Shown here in pieces: positions 6,588-14,068 of a stretch of DNA of 34,094 nucleotides (positions are counted from its first letter, which is position 1; each line of letters begins with the position of its first letter). The stretch comes from RUG13615 sp040307715 (GTDB taxonomy: Bacteria > Bacillota > Clostridia > Peptostreptococcales > Anaerovoracaceae): positions 1 to 34,094 of the forward strand of contig JAWRJC010000035.1 of assembly GCA_040307715.1 (NCBI GenBank). The letters are read 5' to 3'. The position numbers were made by a program, and so were the translations under genes. The notes beneath the pieces are model-generated. The model was not told the DNA's origin, searched no databases, and saw only the letters and a list, made by a program, of their open reading frames with translations.

Positions 6588-7042
6588 GCCCGGGCAGCAG
6601 GGCAGCCAGGCGGGCAGGATCTGACGCGAAATTGTCGCGGAATGATCGCGAGAAAATAACGGCCAAAAATCTTTTTATGATCGCAGAATTTTTCCCGGCT
6701 GCGAGCCTGGGGAGGGTACCCCAACACCCCGGCCGGCGACCATCGGGCGTCAGCGCCCATCTACACACGGGGAAATTTTCAAAAGGGGCAGTATTTGCCG
6801 AAAACAAGGAAAGCCGAAAAAAACGAGGCTCTATATTGCGATATAAGCGACTTTTCCGGGCGTCCTGGTGCCGTAGATCCTCGCGTTTTTTTGGCTGCCG
6901 GAGAGCGGTTTTTTGGCCAAAAATTTAACCCAAATTTAACCCAAAAGTTTTAGATAAATACCGTTTAATGCGCTCTGATAAAATACAATAAGCACGATAT
7001 AACAAGATAGAGCAAAACCCGCAAACCGTTGGAAAATCAAAG
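6588..7042. other. Right end of element, non-coding
   Basis: I see no gene in this 455-base stretch. It contains GC-rich short inverted repeats around 6709-6745 (GGGGAGGGTACCCC and ACCCCGGCCGG), then an open segment with CTACACACGGGGAAATTTTC near 6760-6779. There is also a TATAT/ATATA hairpin at 6832-6845, long A- and T-runs (6817-6823 and 6886-6892) that could pair, and the right arm-type repeats at 6925-6944. It may hold a packaging site as well as attR; see findings. Confidence 0.45.
6925..6944 (+). repeat. Right integrase arm-type repeats (TTAACCCAA x2)
   Basis: TTAACCCAA at 6925-6933 and 6936-6944 repeats the pair at 6-25 with identical spacing and orientation. It lies about 70-140 bases inside the probable right junction near the tRNA-Ala terminator, a normal arm-to-core distance. 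Confidence 0.6.
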
Positions 7043-7062
7043 AAAAAACCCGCAAACCGTTG
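7014..7062 (+). repeat. 18-base direct repeat at the probable attR core
   Basis: AAAACCCGCAAACCGTTG occurs at 7014-7031 and again at 7045-7062. The second copy forms half of the tRNA terminator. One copy may be the integrase core site and the other the resident tRNA terminator arm. The matching left core is outside the window, so this cannot be confirmed here. Confidence 0.4.
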
Positions 7063-7073
7063 CGGCTGCGGGC
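7043..7073 (-). terminator. Terminator of tRNA-Ala
   Basis: On the minus strand CCCGCA (7072-7067) pairs with TGCGGG (7054-7049) and is followed by TTTTTT (7048-7043), directly behind the tRNA 3' end. Confidence 0.75.
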
Positions 7074-7079
7074 TTTATT

Positions 7080-7155
7080 TGGTGGAGCATGTGGGGATCG
7101 AACCCATGACCTCCAGATTGCGAACCTGGCGCTCTCCCAGCTGAGCTAATGCCCC
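7080..7155 (-). tRNA. tRNA-Ala (CGC)
   Basis: This 76-base cloverleaf reads leftward. The acceptor GGGGCAT pairs with ATGCTCC and includes the G3-U70 pair that identifies alanine tRNA. The anticodon stem is CCAGG/TCTGG around loop TTCGCAA, giving anticodon CGC. The T-loop is GGTTCGATCCC, the discriminator is A, and CCA is encoded. The integrated element lies immediately downstream of its 3' end, a classic target for tyrosine integrases. Confidence 0.97.
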
Positions 7156-7191
7156 AAATTGGTCGGGTGACCGCTCTCGCGGTACTCAACT

Positions 7192-7220
7192 ACTATATAA
7201 CTTTGCGCAGGGTTTTGCAA
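7192..7220 (-). promoter_or_regulatory. tRNA-Ala promoter
   Basis: On the minus strand TTGCAA (7220-7215), a 17-base spacer and TATAGT (7197-7192) stand about 37 bases before the tRNA 5' end. Confidence 0.75.
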
Positions 7221-7389
7221 GGGGATTTTTAAAGGTGTGTAGTTTTTGTGAGAAGCGGCCGGCAGAGGGTATAGATGCTTTGGAAGGAGCACATTCCGGG
7301 CGGTGACTGGTGCGGAGAGCGATTCTGCGATATACTGAACGCACAGACGAAACACAGCGCGGGCAGACCGCATGGCAGGAGGAAGACCT

Positions 7390-7950
7390 ATGAAAGCAGA
7401 CAGACAGCACCGTTACGCAGCATCCATATTGGCTCTGTGCCTGATCCTGATCACCGGTCTTGCGCTGACAGGCTGCTCGTTCTCGTTCAATATCGGCGGG
7501 GGCGGCGATAAGCCGGATCCTGCCAAGTACGGCGAAGAGACATTCAGCGGCACGACATGGACGGCCAGCGACGGTTCAGAGCTCGTGTTCGGCGACGACG
7601 GCATCCTTCACTGGTACCGCACCGAAGGCGTCCACGACGGCGACCGGTTTGAAGGTCCCTATGTGGCGCATCGCGGGCAGGCTGCCTATGACTTCCTGGT
7701 CGACGATCTTACGGAGTACGGTGTCACTGCCGAAGAACTCGACCGTCTGATCGGGACCGGCGACCCGGACCGCGAACTCGACGATCTCGTTGTCTATACG
7801 CTCGACCACCAGACGGTCATCATGGACGGCGAGCCCTATACGTTTGACGATCCGGTCGTCCCGTATTACGGGTTTTTGAACGACGACGCGACGAAGATGG
7901 ATGTCGTCAATATGCGTACGGCCACAACGTATTTATTCACGAAAAAGTAA
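7390..7950 (+). CDS. Lipoprotein, unknown
   Basis: This 186-residue protein has a lipoprotein signal: a basic start, a hydrophobic stretch of about 17 residues (ASILALCLILITGLALTGC) and lipobox LTGC, with Cys near residue 26. It should be anchored to the outer face of the membrane. The mature part starts with a Gly-rich linker and continues as an acidic beta-rich domain of about 150 residues with repeated Asp-Gly turns, resembling small clostridial lipoproteins of no known function. I chose the ATG at 7390 because AGGAGG lies 7 bases upstream. A TATACT at 7331-7336 may be its -10 box, without a good -35. The secreted GH3 enzyme follows after 21 bases, so the two are probably co-transcribed. 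Confidence 0.75.
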   Translation: MKADRQHRYAASILALCLILITGLALTGCSFSFNIGGGGDKPDPAKYGEETFSGTTWTASDGSELVFGDDGILHWYRTEGVHDGDRFEGPYVAHRGQAAYDFLVDDLTEYGVTAEELDRLIGTGDPDRELDDLVVYTLDHQTVIMDGEPYTFDDPVVPYYGFLNDDATKMDVVNMRTATTYLFTKK

Positions 7951-7971
7951 CCTTTTGAAGGGGACCTGCGT

Positions 7972-10113
7972 ATGCGCAACACCGGACTGCACCGGGCAGC
8001 AAAAAGGCTCACGGCACTCGTTCTTCTGAGCTGTCTTTTGGCGGGGCTGTTCTGCTGGCAGAACGGCGCCGTGTTTTCGTACGCGGCATCGCAGGAGAAT
8101 GCAGCTGAAACGGAAGAGACATCTGGAGAAAGTGTAACGGACGTGGACATCGCGGCAGTCGTGGACCGCATGACGCTGGATGAGAAGATCTCGCAGATGA
8201 TCATCCCATCGATCCGGGCGTGGGACGGCACCGCGGTGACGGATCTTAAAGGCGCCCCCGCACTTTCCGAGGCGCTTAAGCGCCACCAGTACGGCGGGAT
8301 CATCCTCTTTGACAACAATATCCATGACCCCGCACAGACCGCGGCGCTCACGGCCGCCCTGCAGGAGAACAATGCGAAGTGCGGCGCTTCCGTACCCATC
8401 CCTTACTTTATGGCGGTGGATGCGGAGGGCGGTTTTGTCATGCGTCTGGCGGGCGGCACACGCATGCCCGGCAACATGGCCATCGGTGCGGCGGGCACAG
8501 CGGAACCGCTGTCACTTGGTTCTCCGGGCTCGCCCGGCAGGTACGACGCCTATGCGGCCGGTGCGGTCATCGGTGAGGAATTGCACGCGCTTGGCTTCAA
8601 TCTGGATTTTGCGCCGGATATCGACGTCAACAACGATCCGTCCAATCCGGTCATTGGGGTGCGGTCGTTCTCGGACGATCCCGAGACGGTCGCGCTGCTC
8701 GGCCTCTGCTATGCAAACGGCCTGCAGGGGCAGGGCGTCATCGCGACGGTCAAGCATTTCCCCGGCCACGGCAATACCGGTGTCGACAGCCATACCGGCA
8801 CGCCGACGATCGAAAAGACCTATGAAGACCTGCTGGCGGCGGAGCTCATACCGTTCAAGGCGGCCATCGACGGCGGGGCGGACATGATCATGACCGCCCA
8901 CATCACATTCCCTGAGATTGACGAACCGGTCACCTTCGCGGACGGCTCGTCCGGGTATTATCCGGCGACGATGTCTCCGCAGATCATCTCGGAGATCCTC
9001 CGCGGCGACCTCGGCTACGACGGAGTGATCATCACGGACGGCTTGGAGATGGGCGCGATCGAGGATGCAGGGCTGGTCCCGGGCAGCGGCGTTGCCTACA
9101 GCATCAACGTCGCGGAGAAGGTCATCCTCGCGGGCTGCGATCTGCTCCTGCTCCCGGCGGATCTCAACGACGCAGACAGCGCGGCGTTTTATGATGCGTA
9201 TATCGCCGGTCTCGTGGAGAAAGTCGAGAGCGGGGCCATCGAGGAATCGCGCATCGATGAGAGCGTGACCCGTATCCTCCGCCTCAAGGAGAAGTACGGC
9301 ATCCTGGAGCTGAATGAGACTGCTGAAGAGGAGGCGGACGCCGCAGAGGAAACAGCGGGCTCTGCAGATGAGGCCGCGGACAGCGATGCCGCAGAAGAAA
9401 CGGCGGACAGCGAAAGGCCGGCCGTTACAGATATCGTTGGCTCGGAAGAGCACCGTGCGATTGAAAAGACGATCGCGCTCCACAGTGTGACGCTCGTCAA
9501 AAATGACGGGGCCATCCCGCTCGACGCGGCCGGGAATATCGTCATACTGGGCAGATCGGAAGCCGAAGCAACGGCCATCAATACGGAGATCGCGGCGCTC
9601 AAAGAACAGGGTGTTCTGCCGGAAGACGCGGCGATCACGACCGGCACGTACTATGACAGCAGCGCGCAGCAATATGCCTGCAGCAGCGACTGCCTGGAAG
9701 CTTTGCCGCAGGCGGATGCGGCGGTCGTGTTCCTGAGCACCACGGGGCTTTCCTCCATGCATGATGCGTCCAGCCAGAGTCAGGCGGTCCGGGCAGCGAA
9801 AGACAGCCTGCCGGAGGGCAGCCGCCTGATCGTCGTGAGCGGTCTTCTGCCGTACGACGCAGCCAGATATCAGGAGGCGGACGCTATCGTACTGGCGTAC
9901 ATGGGAGCCGGTCTCGATACGGACCCGACGGGCGGGAAAACCGGTGCGGCAGCCTGCAATGCCAACACCGCGGCAGCACTCGATGTGATCTTCGGCGCTT
10001 CGCCGGCGCAGGGCACGCTGCCGGTGGCGGTCCCAAAGATCAGTGCCAACGGGGACGGATCGTACTCCTACACGGAGGAGATCCTCTACGAACGGGGATT
10101 TGGGCTCAAATAA
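7972..10113 (+). CDS. Secreted GH3 beta-N-acetylglucosaminidase (NagZ-type)
   Basis: This 713-residue protein has an N-terminal signal peptide (hydrophobic core about 12-30, cut near SYA at about 38). The GH3 catalytic barrel spans about 55-450. VDAEGG lies near 149 and KHFPGHG near 261. Next comes GVDSHTGTP, whose Asp-x-His is the acid/base dyad that sets NagZ-type hexosaminidases apart from beta-glucosidases. ITDGLEMGA near 355 supplies the nucleophile Asp. A linker of Glu/Ala/Asp repeats runs at about 448-485, followed by a C-terminal alpha/beta sandwich domain. It probably removes terminal GlcNAc from peptidoglycan or glycans outside the cell. AAGGGGA precedes the start. A bidirectional terminator follows. 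Confidence 0.88.
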   Translation: MRNTGLHRAAKRLTALVLLSCLLAGLFCWQNGAVFSYAASQENAAETEETSGESVTDVDIAAVVDRMTLDEKISQMIIPSIRAWDGTAVTDLKGAPALSEALKRHQYGGIILFDNNIHDPAQTAALTAALQENNAKCGASVPIPYFMAVDAEGGFVMRLAGGTRMPGNMAIGAAGTAEPLSLGSPGSPGRYDAYAAGAVIGEELHALGFNLDFAPDIDVNNDPSNPVIGVRSFSDDPETVALLGLCYANGLQGQGVIATVKHFPGHGNTGVDSHTGTPTIEKTYEDLLAAELIPFKAAIDGGADMIMTAHITFPEIDEPVTFADGSSGYYPATMSPQIISEILRGDLGYDGVIITDGLEMGAIEDAGLVPGSGVAYSINVAEKVILAGCDLLLLPADLNDADSAAFYDAYIAGLVEKVESGAIEESRIDESVTRILRLKEKYGILELNETAEEEADAAEETAGSADEAADSDAAEETADSERPAVTDIVGSEEHRAIEKTIALHSVTLVKNDGAIPLDAAGNIVILGRSEAEATAINTEIAALKEQGVLPEDAAITTGTYYDSSAQQYACSSDCLEALPQADAAVVFLSTTGLSSMHDASSQSQAVRAAKDSLPEGSRLIVVSGLLPYDAARYQEADAIVLAYMGAGLDTDPTGGKTGAAACNANTAAALDVIFGASPAQGTLPVAVPKISANGDGSYSYTEEILYERGFGLK

Positions 10114-10150
10114 AAACAGCCCAGTCCAAAGGGCAGAGGAAGTGTAAAAA

Positions 10151-10175
10151 AAACCGGTCATCCGACCGGTTTTTT
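10151..10175. terminator. Bidirectional terminator between GH3 gene and aro operon
   Basis: AAACCGGTC ATCC GACCGGTTT is a perfect 9-base-pair stem with A-run before and T-run after, so it can stop both the rightward GH3 transcript and the leftward aro operon. Confidence 0.9.
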
Positions 10176-10180
10176 AACGC

Positions 10181-11512
10181 TTATTCTTTTCCGAGCCGCC
10201 TGATGAGATATGCCAGCGTGTCCTTGTAGTAGCGGTCGTTGTCGATCGTGATATCCGCCCATTTCGCGTAGACAGGTCCGCGCCGCAAAGACAGCGCTTC
10301 CAGTGCCGCCCTGTCTTTGGAGAGCGGACGGTCTTTCGTGGCGAGGTTGTCCAGCTTTCTTTTCAGATAGATGAAGAGACCGTTGCGGGCGAGCGCGCGC
10401 ATATTCTCTTCGCGTTCCACGACACCGCCGCCTGTGGCGATGACCTGCCCGTGTTCTTTCGCAAGATCCGCGAGCACGGCGCTTTCGATCTTCCGGAAGG
10501 CAGCCTCGCCGTCTTCTCTGATGATCGCGGACGGTTTCCTGCCGGTCGTTTCCGCAATGACGCGGTCACTGTCGCGGAATACCATGCCGTTGGCCTTGGC
10601 GATGTCTCTGCCGAGTGAAGATTTGCCGCTGCCGGGCATGCCGATCAGCACGATATTGCGTTTGCTGCGGGCGGTCTCCTGTGTGAGCGTGCGGATGATG
10701 GTGTCCTTGCCGGTCAGGGGCTGCACTTTCGCGTCTGCCGGCGCGCCTTCGAGGAATCGCTCCGCTGCCTGTACCGCCTGCGCGACGAGCATCGGCAGGC
10801 CGCCGGTGCAGGGGATCCCGCGTTCCTGCGCGTCCAGCAGCAGGGTGGTCTTTGCCGGGTTGTAGATGAGATCCGCAACGCCCTCGAGCTGCGGCAGCAC
10901 GGACGGGTCGGACAGATCCACCGGGCAGCTGTCCACATCAGGATACGTGCCCACCGGCGTTGTGTTGATCAGGATCTGGGTGTCCTGCGGCAGGGCGTCG
11001 TAGGTGCAGTATGCGCTGACCGCGCAAGGCTCCGCCGCCTTGGTCCGGTCGCGCGTGGCGAGTGTGACGGATACCGCGCCTTCCTGCAGACAGGCGTACC
11101 GGACCATCGCACAGGCGCCGCCGGTGCCCAGGATGAGGACTTTTTTGCCGCGCAGAGAAATACCGGCTTCCCGCAGCATATACAGAAATCCGTACAAGTC
11201 GGTGTTGGTGCCGGTCAGTTTGCCGTCCCTGCGGTAGACGGTATTGACCGCGCCGATGGCGGCCGCGAGTTCGTCCACTTCGTCGAGGAGCGGCATGATT
11301 GTTTTCTTGTAGGGGATGGTGACATTGATGCCGAGGTACGGCTCGTCCTCGGTGCCGCCGCAAGGGACGGTGCCGCGCAGGTGCGTTGCCGCGAACGCGT
11401 CAAGATCCTCCGGCGCGACGGAGCACAGATCATACCCGTAGAAACCCAGTTTTTCATGGATGTCTTTCGAGTAGCTATAGCCGATGCTTTTTCCGACGAG
11501 GGCGCACTTCAT
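10181..11512 (-). CDS. aroE-aroK: Shikimate dehydrogenase-shikimate kinase fusion
   Basis: This 443-residue protein joins two consecutive shikimate-pathway enzymes. Residues 1-265 are AroE: NVTIPYK with catalytic Lys69, TNTD with Asp105, NADP loop GTGGA at 129-133 and Gln245 in the closing motif. It reduces 3-dehydroshikimate with NADPH. Residues about 284-443 are AroK: P-loop GMPGSGKS at 291-298, Asp316, GGG at 361-363 and lid RPL at 395-397. It phosphorylates shikimate with ATP. The linker is short, about 20 residues. All key residues are present in both halves, so both should work. It is the last gene of the operon and ends at the bidirectional terminator. Fused genes for this pair are not the common arrangement. 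Confidence 0.93.
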   Translation of the reverse strand: MKCALVGKSIGYSYSKDIHEKLGFYGYDLCSVAPEDLDAFAATHLRGTVPCGGTEDEPYLGINVTIPYKKTIMPLLDEVDELAAAIGAVNTVYRRDGKLTGTNTDLYGFLYMLREAGISLRGKKVLILGTGGACAMVRYACLQEGAVSVTLATRDRTKAAEPCAVSAYCTYDALPQDTQILINTTPVGTYPDVDSCPVDLSDPSVLPQLEGVADLIYNPAKTTLLLDAQERGIPCTGGLPMLVAQAVQAAERFLEGAPADAKVQPLTGKDTIIRTLTQETARSKRNIVLIGMPGSGKSSLGRDIAKANGMVFRDSDRVIAETTGRKPSAIIREDGEAAFRKIESAVLADLAKEHGQVIATGGGVVEREENMRALARNGLFIYLKRKLDNLATKDRPLSKDRAALEALSLRRGPVYAKWADITIDNDRYYKDTLAYLIRRLGKE

Positions 11513-11515
11513 GGG

Positions 11516-12601
11516 TCAGTCCTCCAGCGTCGGATCGAGCAGCGCGTCGAGCAGACCGAGCGCCATGGCCGCTTCCACAACGGGAACAGCCCGGACCGCG
11601 ATGCACGGGTCGTGGCGGCCTTTCACGGAGAGTGCTGTCTCTTTGCGCGCCGCAAGGTCCACGGTCTGCTGCTCTTTCGCAATGGTCGGGGTGGGTTTGA
11701 ACGCGACGTCCATGACGATGTCCATTCCGTTCGAGATGCCGCCGAGAATGCCGCCCGCGTGGTTGGTGACCGTCTTCACAGCCGGCGCACCGTCTGCGGA
11801 TGCTTCGCCGCCGTCCGCGAAACAGAATGCATCGTTGTTCTCGGAGCCGGTCCGTCCGCATACAGCAAACCCGTCCCCGAAGGAAACGCCTTTCACGCCG
11901 GGGATGCCGAACACGATGGGGCTGATCAGGCTCTCGAGGCCATCGTACAACGCGCCGCCGATGCCGGCCGGCATGCCGGTCACGGTGCAGCGTACGCGTC
12001 CGCCCACGCTGTCGCCGTCCGCTTTGGCGGCGAGGATACGCTGATACATCGGATCATCTTCCGGCGCGGCCGGAGGGAGGCCTGCGGCAAGCGCAGCGGC
12101 AGAGGTGCTCGCAACACCGCCCGCCTCCAGGAGCATAGCCGAGACAGCGATGCCTTTTTTGTCCAGAATCTGCAGGGCGATGCCGCCCGCGATGCACAGC
12201 GGGGCGGTCATACGGCCGGAGAACGGCCCGCCGCCTGCCATATTGACGGTATCTTTGTAGCGCAGCCCGGCGGTATAATCCGCATGGCCGGGGCGCGGGG
12301 TATTCGTAAGTCCTTTGTAATCGCCCGAACGCTGATCTTTGTTCTCGATCATGAAGGTCAGCGGGTCTTCGCATTTCAGGACCGGCAGGTCCGCTTCTTT
12401 GCGGGCGGTGCCGTAGGGCGTGCTGCCCGGGGCGCGCCGCGCGAGGAAGGCGCGGAGCTGTTCCATATCGATATCGGCGGCCGTGAAACCCGCCGGGAAT
12501 CCTTCTATGACAACACCGATCTCCGGCTCATGAGAACCGCCGAAGACCGTGACGCGGATATGTTTTCCGAATGTCGAAGAAATCGTCCTGCACGCAGACA
12601 T
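11516..12601 (-). CDS. aroC: Chorismate synthase
   Basis: This 361-residue enzyme converts EPSP to chorismate using reduced FMN. It has family motifs TFGKHIRVTVFGGSHEP at the start, the RPGHAD signature near 115 and GGGPFSGRMTA near 140. A C-terminal segment RHDPCIAVRAVPVVEA is also typical. Length is normal. The start is the ATG at 12601 with AAAGGAG just upstream; a TTG 18 bases earlier lies on the ribosome binding site. It sits between aroA (10 bases upstream) and the aroE-aroK fusion (3 bases downstream), so it is tightly within the operon. Confidence 0.95.
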   Translation of the reverse strand: MSACRTISSTFGKHIRVTVFGGSHEPEIGVVIEGFPAGFTAADIDMEQLRAFLARRAPGSTPYGTARKEADLPVLKCEDPLTFMIENKDQRSGDYKGLTNTPRPGHADYTAGLRYKDTVNMAGGGPFSGRMTAPLCIAGGIALQILDKKGIAVSAMLLEAGGVASTSAAALAAGLPPAAPEDDPMYQRILAAKADGDSVGGRVRCTVTGMPAGIGGALYDGLESLISPIVFGIPGVKGVSFGDGFAVCGRTGSENNDAFCFADGGEASADGAPAVKTVTNHAGGILGGISNGMDIVMDVAFKPTPTIAKEQQTVDLAARKETALSVKGRHDPCIAVRAVPVVEAAMALGLLDALLDPTLED

Positions 12602-12611
12602 AAGACTCCTT

Positions 12612-14036
12612 TCAGGCAAAGTGGACTTTGCCGCCGAGCGACGCGAAAGCGTCGAAGAACAGCGGCCAGGATTTGTTGACGGCGTCGCTGCCGGTGATGT
12701 GGACCGGACGGTCCGCGGCAGTTGCCGCGATGGCGGCGGCCATCACGATGCGGTGGTCGCGCATGCCGTCGACGAGGATCGGTTGTGCGTCTGCCGTCGT
12801 ACCGGCAGCGGTTCCATAAGATGCACCGTCCGTACCTTCCGGCGCGTGCGGCGCGAGAAGCAGTCCGTCTTCCGTGACCTCGCAGGGACATCCGAACGCG
12901 TCCATGAGAGCTTTGACGGAAGCGAGCCGGTCGCTCTCCTTGATGCGGAGTCTGCCGGCGCCGATGATCTGCATGCGGGTGCCGGTGCCCCAGGCGAGGA
13001 CGGCGAGGACAGGGACAAGGTCCGGGATATCCTCCGCATCGATGAGCAGTTCGCTGGGCATCCACCCGAGGCTCGACGCGAGCCCGGCAGCAGGTTCAGT
13101 TGTCTGGGCTTCTCTGTACCGTTTGCAGCCGGCGATGATGTCGGTGATGATCCTGTCACCCTGCGGGGAGTTTTCCCCGAGGCCGGTGATCTCTACCCGG
13201 CTGCCAAGTGCGTCGGCGGCGAGGAAGAACGCGCTGTTCGACCAGTCGCCTTCCGGGCGTAAAGGCGTTGCCGGCGCTTTGTACTGCTGCCCGCCCGGCA
13301 CGACAAAACACGTCCCGGCGTTTTCTTTGAGGGCAGTGAAAAAGCCGCCTGCTTCGTCTTCGGCATCGTCCGAAGAGAGCGGTTCCTCAGCCACTTCGAT
13401 CCCGAAATCCCGCAGGACGTTCAGCGTCATGTCTACGTACGGACGGGAGGCCAGCGTTCCGGTGACCCGGATGCGGCCGCCTTCTTCCGTGAGCGGCAGG
13501 GCAAAGAGCAGTCCCGTGATGAACTGTGAACTCACGCCGCCGCTTATGGTGTAGTCTCCGCCGGTCATCCTGCCCGAAACAGTGAGTTCCCCATTGGTGC
13601 CTTCTTTAAAGAACACGCCGTGGTTCTCCAGCTCCTGCTGGAGCGGGGAAAGCGGCCGTTTGGGGAGCCTGCCGCCGCGCAGGAACCGGACCCGTCTGCC
13701 GCCGTGCAGAAGCCGCTGCCAGCGGGTGCCTGCTGCGTGTGCGGGCAGTCTGTCATCCGGCAGTGCCGCTGCGATGGGCAGCAGGAACCGGAGCGTTGAG
13801 CCAGACTCCCGGCAGTCCAGGGTCAGGATCTCGTTCGTTCCTTCGGCGCTGCCCGCTGAGAAGAGCGTCTCGAGGCACTCTTTGGTCGCGGCGATGTCTT
13901 CCGATAAGGCGGGGACGAGGACACACGAAGGATCCCCGGCCAGATAAGCCCCGATGAGGAGCCGGTGGCTGTGGGATTTGGACGGTGGTGCCGCCAGTGT
14001 GCCGTTCAGTTTTCCGGGGTTGATGATCGCGTCCAT
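12612..14036 (-). CDS. aroA: 3-phosphoshikimate 1-carboxyvinyltransferase (EPSP synthase)
   Basis: This 474-residue enzyme transfers enolpyruvyl from PEP to shikimate-3-phosphate. Motifs in order are PPSKSHSHRLLIGAYL near 16, SGSTLRFLLPIAA near 90, NSAFFLAADAL, the signature RIKESDRLASVKAL, and DHRIVMAAAIAA. It is longer than the usual 430, with extra residues around 215-235 and a Thr/Ala-rich insert near 395-415. I chose the ATG at 14036, preceded by GGAG 6 bases upstream. The open frame continues to 14132 but overlaps aroB and has no ribosome binding site. Whether it belongs to the glyphosate-tolerant class cannot be judged safely by eye. Confidence 0.93.
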   Translation of the reverse strand: MDAIINPGKLNGTLAAPPSKSHSHRLLIGAYLAGDPSCVLVPALSEDIAATKECLETLFSAGSAEGTNEILTLDCRESGSTLRFLLPIAAALPDDRLPAHAAGTRWQRLLHGGRRVRFLRGGRLPKRPLSPLQQELENHGVFFKEGTNGELTVSGRMTGGDYTISGGVSSQFITGLLFALPLTEEGGRIRVTGTLASRPYVDMTLNVLRDFGIEVAEEPLSSDDAEDEAGGFFTALKENAGTCFVVPGGQQYKAPATPLRPEGDWSNSAFFLAADALGSRVEITGLGENSPQGDRIITDIIAGCKRYREAQTTEPAAGLASSLGWMPSELLIDAEDIPDLVPVLAVLAWGTGTRMQIIGAGRLRIKESDRLASVKALMDAFGCPCEVTEDGLLLAPHAPEGTDGASYGTAAGTTADAQPILVDGMRDHRIVMAAAIAATAADRPVHITGSDAVNKSWPLFFDAFASLGGKVHFA

Positions 14037-14068
14037 GGTATACTCCGTACCGGTGCAGTACCGACTGC

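Noticed and set aside
5339..6760. 473-codon leftward reading frame opposite the capsid gene
   Set aside because: It mirrors the GC-rich third positions of the capsid gene, is Arg/Cys-rich without motifs, and has no ribosome binding site.
7275..7511. 78-codon frame upstream of the lipoprotein
   Set aside because: Overlaps the well-supported lipoprotein gene in another frame and ends in low-complexity Arg-rich sequence.
8512..10161. 549-codon leftward frame opposite the GH3 gene
   Set aside because: Antisense shadow of a clear GH3 enzyme; Arg-rich and without family features.
11381..12679. 432-codon rightward frame opposite aroC
   Set aside because: Shadow of aroC; low-complexity Arg/Gly/Ala composition typical of antisense frames in GC-rich DNA.
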